Below, in pieces: positions 1 to 8,530 of a stretch of DNA of 64,000 bases. The position numbers and the translations under genes were made by a program. Source of the DNA: an uncultured Sphingomonas sp. (GTDB lineage: Bacteria > Pseudomonadota > Alphaproteobacteria > Sphingomonadales > Sphingomonadaceae). The stretch is from assembly GCF_936927845.1 (NCBI RefSeq), contig NZ_CAKZHV010000059.1, positions 5,001-69,000 on the forward strand, given 5' to 3'. Position 1 is the stretch's first letter, and the number at the start of each line of letters is the position of its first letter. The notes beneath the pieces are model-generated. The model worked only from the letters and a program-made list of their open reading frames with translations. It searched no databases and was not told the DNA's origin.

Positions 1-42
1 CAGCAGCACACGATCCTCAAGATCGTGTCGATCGGCGCGTAA
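1..42 (+). CDS. rplU: 50S ribosomal protein L21, C-terminal end only
   Basis: The window opens inside a reading frame that ends QQHTILKIVSIGA and stops with TAA. The short basic/aliphatic tail, and the position 30 bp upstream of rpmA on the same strand, fit the end of L21, since rplU-rpmA is a near-universal pair. L21 binds 23S rRNA in the large subunit. Only 13 residues are visible, so the call rests mainly on context. Confidence 0.8.
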   Translation, partial: QQHTILKIVSIGA

Positions 43-72
43 CGAACAGCGGCTCGCAGGAGGTTATTCGAA

Positions 73-342
73 ATGGCACATAAGAAAGCAGGCGGTTCGT
101 CGCGCAACGGTCGTGATTCGGCCGGTCGTCGCCTTGGCGTGAAGAAGTTCGGCGGTCAGGAAGCGATCGCGGGCAACATTCTCGTGCGTCAGCGCGGGAC
201 GAAGTTCTACCCGGGCCGTAACGTCGGCATCGGCAAGGACCATACCCTGTTCGCGCTCATCGACGGCCGCGTGGTGTTTCACGACGGCAAGCTCGGCCGC
301 AAATTCTGTTCGGTCGACTCGATGCCGATGGCGGCCGAGTAA
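73..342 (+). CDS. rpmA: 50S ribosomal protein L27
   Basis: An 89-residue protein with the classical L27 N-terminus (MAHKKAGGSSRNGRDSAGRR) and the GNILVRQRGTKFYPG core. L27 sits near the peptidyl transferase centre, where its flexible basic N-terminus reaches the tRNA acceptor ends. The start at 73 is supported by a perfect AGGAGG at 58-63, nine bases upstream. The length is normal for the family. It is co-transcribed with rplU, and a strong hairpin terminator follows at 408-437. There is no N-terminal extension of the kind cleaved in Firmicutes. Confidence 0.97.
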   Translation: MAHKKAGGSSRNGRDSAGRRLGVKKFGGQEAIAGNILVRQRGTKFYPGRNVGIGKDHTLFALIDGRVVFHDGKLGRKFCSVDSMPMAAE

Positions 343-407
343 CATCGGGTAACCTGACGGGTTGCCCACCAGGGCGACCCGAGTGCCACGCGGCACCGAA
401 CCAACAA

Positions 408-437
408 GGGAGGCGGGTCACCCCGGCTCCCTTTTTT
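408..437 (+). terminator. Intrinsic terminator of rplU-rpmA
   Basis: GGGAG at 408-412 pairs with CTCCC at 427-431, and an inner CGGG/CCCG stem closes a short loop. Six T residues follow at 432-437. This is a textbook rho-independent terminator. It shows that a GTG at 439, directly on the T tract, cannot be the start of the next gene. Confidence 0.8.
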
Positions 438-510
438 CGTGCTCCCTCCAATCCTGTCGCAGGCGCGTCATCAGCACGTGCTTGGGGCGTTGCACGAGGA
501 GAGCGAGACC

Positions 511-1050
511 GTGTTCGCGCTGACGAGAAGATTGACGCTACGGCCCGGCTGGCCCGAGGACGCCCCTGCTCTGTCGCTCGCGATCGGGCACGAGGCGGTG
601 GTTCGCAACCTGTCGCGCGCGCCATGGCCCTACACACTCGGTGATGCGGAGAGTTTCCTATCGCTTCCGCGCGCGCCGCATCAGCCGCGCTTCCAGATCA
701 TGACGCGAGGCGAGAACCGTCTGATCGGCGGCACCGAGTTGATCGCACTGGGCGGTCGGGTGCACGAACTCGGCTATTGGCTGACCCCGGATAGCTGGGG
801 CAAGGGCTACGCGACCGAGGCGGGCCGCGCGGTGATCGAGATGGCGCGCCACACGCTCGGCAGCGAACGTCTGATCGGGCGGCATATGGTCGACAACCCT
901 GCATCCGGGCGCGTGCTGCGCAAGCTCGGCTTCGTTGAAACGGGGTCGAGCCGCTTGTTCTCGCTCGCGCGGGGCGCCGAGGTCGATTGCGTCGACCTGG
1001 CGCTCGATCTGGTCGAGCCGTGCTCGGAACCGCTGCCGATTGCGGCGTAG
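511..1050 (+). CDS. GNAT-family N-acetyltransferase (RimJ/RimL type)
   Basis: A protein of about 179 residues with the RimJ/RimL-like GNAT fold: an early LTLRPGWPEDAPAL strand, then YWLTPDSWGKGYATEA (the acetyl-CoA binding loop, Q/RxxGxG/A-like as GKGYAT), then HMVDNPASGRVLRKLGFVETG. Proteins of this class move an acetyl group from acetyl-CoA to an amine, often a protein N-terminus or an antibiotic; the substrate cannot be told here. The frame is open from 439, but that lies in the rpmA terminator. GTG at 511 has a purine-rich GAGGAGAGCGAG just upstream and begins right before the conserved fold, so it was chosen. Confidence 0.75.
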   Translation: MFALTRRLTLRPGWPEDAPALSLAIGHEAVVRNLSRAPWPYTLGDAESFLSLPRAPHQPRFQIMTRGENRLIGGTELIALGGRVHELGYWLTPDSWGKGYATEAGRAVIEMARHTLGSERLIGRHMVDNPASGRVLRKLGFVETGSSRLFSLARGAEVDCVDLALDLVEPCSEPLPIAA

Positions 1051-1097
1051 CGCACCGTGACATTGCCTTCACGCGCGTGATCGCGGATCATGGCGCG

Positions 1098-1688
1098 ATG
1101 ACCGTCACGCCGCTACGCCGTCGCCTAAGCCCGGAAGAATCGCGCGAGGCGGCGCTCGAGGCCGCGCGCGCGCTGCTGGTCGAGGTCGGGCCACAGGCGG
1201 TGACGCTGAAGGCGGTCGCGGGGCGGATCGGTCGCACGCACGCGAACCTGCTGCATCACTTCGGCTCGGCAGATGGGCTGCAGAAGGCGCTGATCGAGCG
1301 CATGGCGGGTCGTATCGTCGGCACGATCAAGTCGGCCGTTCTGCGTGCGCGCGAACGCGAGGATCCGGCCGAGGTGGTCGACCTGACCTTTGACGCGTTC
1401 GGCAACAATGGTGCCGGCGCACTTGCGAGTTGGATGATCCTGTCGGGGAACGAAGATGCGCTCGACCCGATACTGACGGCGATCCACGATCTGGTCGAGG
1501 AGCTGGCGCAGGACAATGATCCGGGTGCGCCGATCCATGAAGAAACGTTGCAACTCGTTCTGATGGCACTCGGCGACGCGCTACTCGGTGCGCCGATGGC
1601 GCGCGCGCTCGGGCTGCCGCGCGACAAAGCGCGCGAGCTCGCCCGCGCGATGCTGCTGGCCGACCGCGGCAAGCTGCCGGTCGCCTGA
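1098..1688 (+). CDS. TetR/AcrR-family transcriptional regulator
   Basis: A 196-residue protein. Residues around 14-60 form a TetR helix-turn-helix (AARALLVEVGPQAVTLKAVAGRIGRTHANLLHHFGSADGLQKAL), in which the HANLLHHFGS part replaces the common YYHFxSK recognition end. The remainder is a helical ligand-binding domain with no recognisable effector. ATG 1098 begins directly before the first helix; the frame is open further upstream but overlaps the previous gene. The gene follows the GNAT gene by about 47 bp and precedes obgE. Its target is unknown, and the GNAT gene or itself would be the default guess. Confidence 0.8.
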   Translation: MTVTPLRRRLSPEESREAALEAARALLVEVGPQAVTLKAVAGRIGRTHANLLHHFGSADGLQKALIERMAGRIVGTIKSAVLRAREREDPAEVVDLTFDAFGNNGAGALASWMILSGNEDALDPILTAIHDLVEELAQDNDPGAPIHEETLQLVLMALGDALLGAPMARALGLPRDKARELARAMLLADRGKLPVA

Positions 1689-1742
1689 GCCGCGACTCGC
1701 ACCGGGTCGCTTTAACAGCACGGACGCGCTAGGCAGCGCGCC

Positions 1743-2789
1743 ATGCATTTCCTCGACCAGGCAAAGATCTTCGTCCGTTCGGGCGCCGGTGGTCCCGGCG
1801 CCGTCAGTTTCCGGCGTGAAAAGTTCATCGAATATGGCGGTCCCGACGGGGGCAACGGCGGCAAGGGCGGCGACATCGTGTTCGAGGCCGTTGCCGGACT
1901 CAACACGCTGATCGACTTTCGCTACACGCAGCATTTCCGCGCGCCGCGCGGCCAGGGTGGATCGGGCAGCAACCGCACCGGCGGTGGCGGCGACGACCTC
2001 GTCATCAAGGTGCCGGTCGGGACCCAAATACTCGCCGATGACGACGAGCGCACGCTGCTCGCCGATCTGACACGAGTCGGTGAGCGCGTCGTGTTCCTGC
2101 GCGGCGGCGACGGCGGGCGCGGCAATGCGAGCTACAAGACCTCGACCAACCGCGCACCGCGCCAGCACGGCACCGGCTGGCCGAGCGAGGAAGCCTGGGT
2201 ATGGCTACGCCTCAAGCTGCTGGCCGACGCAGGGCTCGTTGGGCTGCCCAATGCGGGCAAATCGACCTTCATCAACCAGGTGACCAACGCGCAGGCGAAG
2301 GTCGGCGAGTACGCCTTCACCACGACGCGTCCGCAATTGGGCGTCGTGCGGCACAAGAACCGCGAGTTCGTGCTCGCCGACATCCCCGGCCTGATCGAGG
2401 GGGCGGCCGAGGGTGCCGGGATCGGCGACCGGTTCCTCGGCCACATCGAGCGCTGCCGCGTACTGCTCCACCTGATCGATGCCAACGACGAGGATGTCGG
2501 CGAGAGTTACCGGATCGTGCGCGAGGAGCTGTCGGCGTACGGCGGCGGACTAGACGAGAAGCCGGTCGTGGTCGCACTCAACAAGATCGACACGCTCGAC
2601 GACGAGTTGATCGAAGCGCTGTCTGCCGAACTCGAAGACGCGAGCGGGGCTGAGGTGATCCCGATCTCGGGTGTTAGCGGCACCGGCGTCGATTGGATCC
2701 TCGACAAGCTGCTGGAGGCGATCCCGTCGACCGATAGCCCGGTCGACGACGATGGCGACGAAGACGCGGTTGTCTGGTCACCGCTCTGA
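1743..2789 (+). CDS. obgE: Obg/CgtA GTPase
   Basis: A 348-residue essential GTPase that binds the 50S subunit and links ribosome assembly to growth and (p)ppGpp. Residues 1-158 form the glycine-rich Obg fold (GGPDGGNGGKGGD at about 32-44). The G domain follows, with P-loop GLPNAGKS at 167-174, DIPGLIEGA (G3) near 213 and NKID (G4). The acidic C-terminal tail ends DDDGDEDAVVWSPL. The position after rplU-rpmA matches the rplU-rpmA-obgE order of many bacteria, although here a GNAT and a TetR gene lie between. Confidence 0.96.
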   Translation: MHFLDQAKIFVRSGAGGPGAVSFRREKFIEYGGPDGGNGGKGGDIVFEAVAGLNTLIDFRYTQHFRAPRGQGGSGSNRTGGGGDDLVIKVPVGTQILADDDERTLLADLTRVGERVVFLRGGDGGRGNASYKTSTNRAPRQHGTGWPSEEAWVWLRLKLLADAGLVGLPNAGKSTFINQVTNAQAKVGEYAFTTTRPQLGVVRHKNREFVLADIPGLIEGAAEGAGIGDRFLGHIERCRVLLHLIDANDEDVGESYRIVREELSAYGGGLDEKPVVVALNKIDTLDDELIEALSAELEDASGAEVIPISGVSGTGVDWILDKLLEAIPSTDSPVDDDGDEDAVVWSPL

Positions 2790-2886
2790 GCGGCGGCATG
2801 ACGAGCTTCCGGTGGCCCCGGATCGGGATGCCGGACCTAACGCACGTGCTTGCCTGAGCCTACGCGTGCGCTAACGATTGGGCCGA

Positions 2887-4005
2887 ATGATGCTCTTTCC
2901 CGCCTCCTCCTGTGCTCGCCTGATCGTGAAGATCGGGTCGGCGCTGCTCGTCGCGCCCGACGGCAGCGTCCGGCGCGAGTGGCTGGCGAGCGTCGCCGCC
3001 GACGTCGCGGCGCGGCATGCAGCAGGGCAGCAGGTGGCGATCGTGTCCTCGGGGGCGATCGCGCTAGGTGCGCGGCGACTCGGGTTGGCGAAAGGTGGCC
3101 GCGCGAGCCTGGAAGATGCGCAGGCCGCCGCCGCGACCGGACAGATCGCACTTGCGGGCGTGTGGTCGGAACTGCTGGGCGCGGTCGGGCTGACCGCGGC
3201 GCAGATGCTGGTTACGCTCGGCGATCTGGAGGAGCGGCGCCGCTATCTGAACGCTGCCGCCACGCTCGACCGGCTGCTGACCCTCGGCGTCATACCCGTC
3301 ATCAACGAGAACGACTCGGTCGCGACCGAGGAGATACGCTTCGGCGACAATGATCGCCTTGCCGCGCGCGTGGCGCAGGCGGCGGGTGCGAATGCGGTGA
3401 TCCTGCTGTCCGACGTCGACGGTTTGTACGACCGCAACCCTGCCCTTCCCGGCGCCCGCCACATCGCGAGGGTCGAGCAGATCGATGCCGTGATTGAAGC
3501 AATGGCGGATACCGGCTCGTCGTCGGGCATGGGATCGGGCGGGATGATCAGCAAGATCGCGGCAGCGCGGATCGCCAGCGCTGCGGGCGCGCACCTCGCG
3601 ATCGCGAGCGGCCGGATCGACTCTCCGCTCTCTACCCCCGCCCGCCACACGCTCTTCGTCGCACCCACCGGCGCCCCTGCGCGCAAGGCGTGGCTCGCAG
3701 GAGGGTTGACCGCCGCGGGCACAATCCACGTCGACGCCGGTGCGGCACGCGCGCTGGCGGACGGGGCGAGCCTGCTTGCCGCGGGCGTGACGCGGATCGA
3801 GGGGCGTTTCGCGCGCGGCGATCTGGTCACGATCGACGACGAGCACGGCACGATCGCGCGCGGCTTGAGCGAATATGACGCCACCGACGCTGCGCGCCTC
3901 GTCGGTCGCCGCAGGGACGAGCATGCCGCGTTGCTGGGCTACGCACCGCGCGCCGCGCTCGTCCACCGCAACCACATGGCCTATCTCGGAGCACCAGCGC
4001 GATGA
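2887..4005 (+). CDS. proB: Glutamate 5-kinase
   Basis: About 372 residues. It phosphorylates glutamate to glutamyl-5-phosphate, the first step of proline synthesis. The amino-acid kinase domain shows VKIGSALLV near the N-terminus, SSGAIALGARRLG, NENDSVATEEIRFGDND, and SDVDGLYDRNP. The last ~100 residues (AGTIHVDAGAARALADGASLLAAG) are the PUA domain found in most ProB proteins. Tandem ATGs occur at 2887 and 2890; a TTG at 2878 is also open but less likely. Its stop overlaps the start of the reductase gene at 4002 (ATGA), so a proline enzyme is translationally coupled to the sphingolipid block, probably by chance of operon packing. Confidence 0.95.
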   Translation: MMLFPASSCARLIVKIGSALLVAPDGSVRREWLASVAADVAARHAAGQQVAIVSSGAIALGARRLGLAKGGRASLEDAQAAAATGQIALAGVWSELLGAVGLTAAQMLVTLGDLEERRRYLNAAATLDRLLTLGVIPVINENDSVATEEIRFGDNDRLAARVAQAAGANAVILLSDVDGLYDRNPALPGARHIARVEQIDAVIEAMADTGSSSGMGSGGMISKIAAARIASAAGAHLAIASGRIDSPLSTPARHTLFVAPTGAPARKAWLAGGLTAAGTIHVDAGAARALADGASLLAAGVTRIEGRFARGDLVTIDDEHGTIARGLSEYDATDAARLVGRRRDEHAALLGYAPRAALVHRNHMAYLGAPAR

Positions 4006-4895
4006 TCCTCGCCATCACCGGCGCCACCGGCTTCGTCGGCAGCCATCTCGTCGATCAGGCACTCGCCGCCGGGCATCAGGTGCGTGCGCTGACGCGGCGC
4101 GAGCAACCAGCACGCGACGGCGTCACCTGGGTCGCGGGCAATCTCGCCGGACCCGGCACGCTGGTCGAGGGTGCGGACGCGGTGATTCACGTCGCGGGCA
4201 TCGTCAATGCCGCCGACCGCGCCGGTTTCGTCAGCGGCAACATCGACGGCACGCGCAGCATGATCTCGGCTGCGGGCGCCGCGGGCGTGCAGCGCTTCGT
4301 CCACGTCTCATCGCTCGCTGCGCGCGAGCCGCATCTGTCCGATTATGGCTGGTCCAAATCGCAGTCGGAGCGGCTCGTGCAGTTGAGCGGGCTCGACTGG
4401 ACGATCGTCCGGCCGCCCGCGGTGTTCGGCCCGCGCGACCACGAAATGCTGGAGTTATTTCGCTTCGCGTCACGCGGGATCGTGCCGCTGCCGCCGCGCG
4501 GCAACCGGCTGTCGGTGATCGCAGCGGAGGATCTTGCCCGGCTGCTGCTCACGCTCGCGACCGGCGATGGCGCACGCCACATGATGCTCGAACCCGACGA
4601 CGGACGCCCCGGCGGCTGGGATCACCGCGATTTCGCGCGCGCGCTCGCCAAGGCCGTCGGGCGCCGCGCATTGCCCGTGTCGCTGCCCGGTGCCGTTCTG
4701 TCAGGAGCCGCGCGGCTTGATCGCATGTTCCGCGGACAACGCGCCAAGCTGACACCCGACCGCGTTGGCTATTTCCGCCATCCCGACTGGATCGCGCACG
4801 CGCTGCCCTCTCCTGCCTTGTGGCGCGCCGAGCACGACACCGCTGCCGCGCTGGCGCGCACCGCCGAGTGGTATCGCGCCCACGACTTGCTATAG
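4002..4895 (+). CDS. cerR: NAD(P)-dependent SDR reductase, candidate ceramide reductase CerR
   Basis: A 297-residue extended short-chain dehydrogenase. Seen: GATGFVG nucleotide-binding loop at 7-13, catalytic Ser 103/104 (HVSSL), and the YxxxK pair Tyr115-Lys119 (DYGWSK). Known: in Caulobacter an epimerase-like SDR next to the spt-acp genes (CerR) reduces the 3-keto group during ceramide synthesis. Inferred: the same role here, because acp and spt follow at once. It overlaps proB by 4 bp. The family alone (NAD-dependent epimerase/dehydratase) would not tell the substrate, so context carries the call; a sugar or other lipid substrate remains possible. Confidence 0.7.
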   Translation: MILAITGATGFVGSHLVDQALAAGHQVRALTRREQPARDGVTWVAGNLAGPGTLVEGADAVIHVAGIVNAADRAGFVSGNIDGTRSMISAAGAAGVQRFVHVSSLAAREPHLSDYGWSKSQSERLVQLSGLDWTIVRPPAVFGPRDHEMLELFRFASRGIVPLPPRGNRLSVIAAEDLARLLLTLATGDGARHMMLEPDDGRPGGWDHRDFARALAKAVGRRALPVSLPGAVLSGAARLDRMFRGQRAKLTPDRVGYFRHPDWIAHALPSPALWRAEHDTAAALARTAEWYRAHDLL

Positions 4896-4939
4896 CATCG
4901 CCGCACCCCGGCCTTAATCATCACGCACCGAAAGCGACC

Positions 4940-5182
4940 ATGAGCGACCGCGACCACATCTTCGACATCGTCCAGGCACAGATCGAGCCGTTCAACAAAA
5001 AGGGCGTGGCCGTCACCGATTCGACGACGTTCCAGGGTGATCTGGAATGGGATTCGCTGACCGTGATGGATTTCGTCGCCGCGATCGAGGACGAGTTCGA
5101 CATCATCATCACGATGAACATGCAGGCCGAGATCGAGAATGTCGGCCAGTTGGTTGACGCCGTTGCGCGGTTGAAGGCCTGA
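4940..5182 (+). CDS. acpR: Acyl carrier protein dedicated to sphingolipid synthesis
   Basis: 80 residues with the phosphopantetheine motif WDSLTVMDF, the carrier serine being Ser39. An acidic helix follows (AIEDEFDIIITMN). It lies two bases before spt, whose enzyme takes an acyl thioester as substrate. In Caulobacter and other sphingolipid makers a special ACP is encoded beside spt and is thought to feed it. The motif is DSLTVMDF rather than the DSLDxVEL of the fatty-acid-synthase AcpP, which supports a specialised carrier. ATG 4940 was chosen because it begins directly before the first helix; the frame runs further upstream inside cerR. Expression is probably coupled to spt. Confidence 0.88.
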   Translation: MSDRDHIFDIVQAQIEPFNKKGVAVTDSTTFQGDLEWDSLTVMDFVAAIEDEFDIIITMNMQAEIENVGQLVDAVARLKA

Positions 5183-5184
5183 CC

Positions 5185-6453
5185 ATGACCGAAACCGGCC
5201 TGCAGCCCGAGGCATCGCCCCTTGACCCCGCGCCGGTCGCGCCGGAGCGCGACCTGTTCTCGAAGTTCGATGCGCTGATCGCGGAGCGGCAGGCGCTCCT
5301 TGACACCGGCGTCCGCGATCCGTTCGGAATCGTGATGGAGGAGGTGCGCTCGCCGACCGAGGCAGTGATCAAGGGCCGCGACACCATCCTGCTCGGCACC
5401 TACAATTACATGGGCATGACGTTCGATGCCGATGTGATTGCGGCGGGCAAGCAGGCGCTCGACCGATTTGGCAGCGGCACCAACGGCAGCCGGATGCTGA
5501 ACGGCACCTTCCGCGACCATGTCGATGCCGAGGATGCGCTGCGCGAATTCTACGGCGCCGATCACGCGATGGTGTTCTCCACCGGCTATCAGGCGAATCT
5601 CGGCACGATCTCGACCATCGCCGCCAGGGGCGAGTATGTCATCCTCGACGCCGACAGCCACGCCTCGATCTACGATGGCTGCAAGATGGGCGACGCGGAA
5701 GTCGTGCGTTTCCGCCACAATTCGGTCGAGGACCTCGACAAAAGGCTCGGCCGACTGCCGAAGGAGCCGGGCAAGCTCGTCGTGCTCGAAGGCGTCTATT
5801 CGATGCTCGGCGACATCGCTCCGCTCAAGGAAATGGTCGCGGTCGCGAAGAAGCACGGCGCGATGGTGCTGGTCGACGAGGCGCACTCGATGGGCTTCTT
5901 CGGTACGCACGGTCGCGGCGTGTACGAGGATCAGGGTCTGGTCCTTGGCGAGGATGTCGACTTCGTTATCGGCACCTTTTCCAAATCGGTCGGCACCGTT
6001 GGCGGTTTCTGCGTCTCCAATCACCCGAAATTCGAGGCGATGCGCCTTGCCTGCCGTCCCTACATCTTCACCGCGAGCCTGCCGCCGTCGGTGGTCGCGA
6101 CCGCGGCGACCTCGATCCGCAAGCTGATGCACGCCGATGCAAAGCGTGCGCAACTGTGGCGCAACGCCCGCCGTCTCCACGCGAACCTGCGTGAGCTAGG
6201 CTTCACGCTTGGCACGCAAGCCGCCGACTCGGCGATCATCGCGGTGATGCTGGAGGATCAGGAGCGCGCCGTCGGCATGTGGCAATCGCTGCTCGACCAG
6301 GGTTTATACGTGAACGTCGCGCGCCCGCCCGCGACACCATCGGGCACCTTCCTGCTGCGCTGCTCGCTTTCGGCCGACCATAGCGACGCGCAGATCGACC
6401 GCATCACGACGATGTTCGCCGACGCAGGCCGCGCCACCGGCGAGATCGGCTGA
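5185..6453 (+). CDS. spt: Serine palmitoyltransferase
   Basis: 422 residues, soluble, PLP-dependent alpha-oxoamine synthase. It condenses L-serine with an acyl thioester, giving 3-keto-dihydrosphingosine and CO2, the committed step of sphingolipid synthesis. The protein closely follows the S. paucimobilis enzyme from end to end as I remember it. His159 (DADSHASIYDG) stacks on the cofactor, Lys267 (TFSKSVGTVGG) forms the aldimine, and the late ARPPATPSGTFLLR carries the arginine that helps in quinonoid formation. The acp gene ends two bases upstream. An SPT at this locus explains the lineage: sphingomonads use glycosphingolipids in place of LPS. Confidence 0.97.
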   Translation: MTETGLQPEASPLDPAPVAPERDLFSKFDALIAERQALLDTGVRDPFGIVMEEVRSPTEAVIKGRDTILLGTYNYMGMTFDADVIAAGKQALDRFGSGTNGSRMLNGTFRDHVDAEDALREFYGADHAMVFSTGYQANLGTISTIAARGEYVILDADSHASIYDGCKMGDAEVVRFRHNSVEDLDKRLGRLPKEPGKLVVLEGVYSMLGDIAPLKEMVAVAKKHGAMVLVDEAHSMGFFGTHGRGVYEDQGLVLGEDVDFVIGTFSKSVGTVGGFCVSNHPKFEAMRLACRPYIFTASLPPSVVATAATSIRKLMHADAKRAQLWRNARRLHANLRELGFTLGTQAADSAIIAVMLEDQERAVGMWQSLLDQGLYVNVARPPATPSGTFLLRCSLSADHSDAQIDRITTMFADAGRATGEIG

Positions 6454-6459
6454 GCGCAC

Positions 6460-6482
6460 CCGCCGGGTTTGCACCCCGGCGG
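6460..6482 (+). other. GC-rich hairpin after spt
   Basis: A perfect 8-bp stem (6460-6467 with 6475-6482) closes a 7-base loop between spt and the kinase gene. No T tract follows, so it is not a classical terminator. It may slow or weaken transcription into the kinase gene or protect the 3' end of the spt message; that is inference. Confidence 0.4.
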
Positions 6483-6504
6483 CGCTTGGGTACAAGTCAC
6501 GGCC

Positions 6505-8445
6505 GTGAGCGGCGACGACGTGGACATCCCGCGAGGGCTGGTTTCGGCTTGGCGTACCATCGCGCTGGTGGCGATGGCAGTCGCGGGCGTCGTCGTGCTC
6601 ACCGCCATCGTCCTGACGCTGGGCGAGGCAAACAGGCAGCGCGATCGCGCACTTGCCGCGCAGAGCCACAGCTACGACGTGATGAATCTCGCGCGCGCGT
6701 TGCAGGGTACGATGGCGAAATCGGAAGCTTCGCTCGGTCGCTACGTTATTTCGGGCGATCAACCGCTCGGGCAATCCTATTTCGACGATTGGCGCCGCGC
6801 GGGGGAGAATGTCGCCCAGCTTCAACGGCTGACCTACGACAACGCCGGACAACAGCGCCGACTCGCCGCGGTGCGTCGCGCGTTCCGCGCCCGCGGTGAC
6901 GAACTCGCCGCGACCGCGCTCGCCACCAATTATGGCAAGAACAGCCAGGCATTGGCGCGCTTCTATCGTGCGAGCACCTCGCCCTCGCTCCAGGCGATCA
7001 ATCGCGCGCTCGACGGCCTGATCGCGGACGAGCGCGCGCTGCTCGATCGCCGAACCTCGCTGGCGATGGCATCGGTGCGCCGATCAACCGGCGCGGCCAA
7101 AATCTTGTCGGTGTTCGGCGTGCTGCTGCTGCTCGGCATGATTGCGCTCGCCTGGCTGACGATGCGTGCGCTCGCCGATCGCGCGGTCGCGCAGGCCGAG
7201 GCGGCATCGCAGCGCGAGCGCGCCGACGAACTCGCCAGCGCGGTTGCGACCGCCACCGACGAGCTGCGCGTGCAGGAAGCGCGGCTGCGCCAGGTGCAAA
7301 AGATGGAAGCGGTCGGCCAGTTGACCGGCGGAATCGCGCACGACTTCAACAACATGCTCGCGGTCGTGATCGGCGGACTGGAACTCGCCCGCCGCGGCAT
7401 CGCTGCGGGTAGTCGGGACGTGCTGCGGCATGTCGAGAGCGCGAGCGAAGGCGCGACGCGTGCCGCCGCGCTCACCCGCCGCCTGCTCGCCTTCGCACGC
7501 GAAACCGCGATCAATCCCGAATGTATCGACGCGGCGAGCCTTTTTTCGGGGTTGAAGGACCTGCTCGACCGCACGCTCGGCGATGGGGTGACGATCGTGA
7601 TCGATGACCGCAGCGACGGCTGGTGCGCACGCGTCGACCGCGTCCAGCTCGAGAACACGCTGGTCAACCTCGCAGTCAACGCACGCGACGCGATGGACGG
7701 ACGTGGCACGCTGACGATCACCGCCGCAACGCAGACGCTCGACCAGCCAAGCACGCACGGCTGTGCCGCCGGCGACTATCTCGCGCTCGCCGTGACCGAT
7801 ACGGGTCATGGCATGTCGGCGGAGGTGCTGGAACGCGCGTTCGAGCCGTTCTTCACCACCAAGCCGGTCGGCAAGGGCACCGGTCTGGGACTCAGCCAGA
7901 TTTTCTCGTTCGCCAAGCAAGTCAGTGGCGACGTGACGATCGTTTCCGAACCCGGCCGCGGCACCACCGTGACCCTGTTCCTGCCGCGCGAGGCAGACGA
8001 AGCGTCGACTGTTCCCACGCCTTCGCCGGCAGAGCAGGTCACGTCGGACGAGGAAAACGACGCCGCGCTGGCCATCCTGGTCGTCGAGGATGATCCCCGC
8101 GTGCTCGCCGCGACGGTGGGGGCGTTGGAGGAACTCGGTCACCGCGTCACCGCCTGCGATGATCCTACCCGCACCGCGCAGACGTTGGCGCAGATGCCCG
8201 CGCCCGACCTGATCCTGTCCGACGTGCTGATGCCGGGGCTGACCGGGCCGGAGATGATCGCCGGGCTGGACGCACGTCATCGTGGCATCCCCGTGCTGTT
8301 CGTGACCGGGTTCGCCGGGGATGCGGCGACCGTCGACCTCGGCAATCGTCCGGTGCTGCGCAAGCCCTTCACGCTTGCGGCGCTCGAACAGGCGGTCGCC
8401 GCCGCGGCGCGGCGCGAGCGCGCGCACGCCATCGCAGCGGAATGA
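6505..8445 (+). CDS. Membrane hybrid histidine kinase with CHASE3-like sensor and receiver domain
   Basis: About 646 residues. One membrane helix near 15-40, a periplasmic helical sensor domain of CHASE3 type, a second helix near 200-220, a short coiled linker, then a HisKA domain with GGIAHDFNNML around the phospho-acceptor His. An intact HATPase follows: N-box NLAVNARDAM, DTGHGM, and GTGLGLS. A C-terminal receiver domain (about 530-640) carries LILSDVLMPG with the phospho-acceptor Asp. No output domain is present, so phosphate must go to a partner. It sits between spt and the permease pair, which suggests but does not prove control of lipid or envelope genes. The start is uncertain: TTG 6469 lies in a hairpin, and GTG 6505 was preferred. 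Confidence 0.85.
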   Translation: MSGDDVDIPRGLVSAWRTIALVAMAVAGVVVLTAIVLTLGEANRQRDRALAAQSHSYDVMNLARALQGTMAKSEASLGRYVISGDQPLGQSYFDDWRRAGENVAQLQRLTYDNAGQQRRLAAVRRAFRARGDELAATALATNYGKNSQALARFYRASTSPSLQAINRALDGLIADERALLDRRTSLAMASVRRSTGAAKILSVFGVLLLLGMIALAWLTMRALADRAVAQAEAASQRERADELASAVATATDELRVQEARLRQVQKMEAVGQLTGGIAHDFNNMLAVVIGGLELARRGIAAGSRDVLRHVESASEGATRAAALTRRLLAFARETAINPECIDAASLFSGLKDLLDRTLGDGVTIVIDDRSDGWCARVDRVQLENTLVNLAVNARDAMDGRGTLTITAATQTLDQPSTHGCAAGDYLALAVTDTGHGMSAEVLERAFEPFFTTKPVGKGTGLGLSQIFSFAKQVSGDVTIVSEPGRGTTVTLFLPREADEASTVPTPSPAEQVTSDEENDAALAILVVEDDPRVLAATVGALEELGHRVTACDDPTRTAQTLAQMPAPDLILSDVLMPGLTGPEMIAGLDARHRGIPVLFVTGFAGDAATVDLGNRPVLRKPFTLAALEQAVAAAARRERAHAIAAE

Positions 8446-8530
8446 CGATCCGAGAACAGGTGACGCGTGACGCAGCCCTGCCTATAGCCGAAGCCTTTCC
8501 GTCGTTCTTGCGAGGCCGCGTCGCGCGCAC

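Noticed and set aside
439..510. GTG 439 as start of the GNAT gene
   Set aside because: It lies on the last bases of the rpmA terminator, so a transcript from that point would lack a ribosome site. GTG 511 is better placed.
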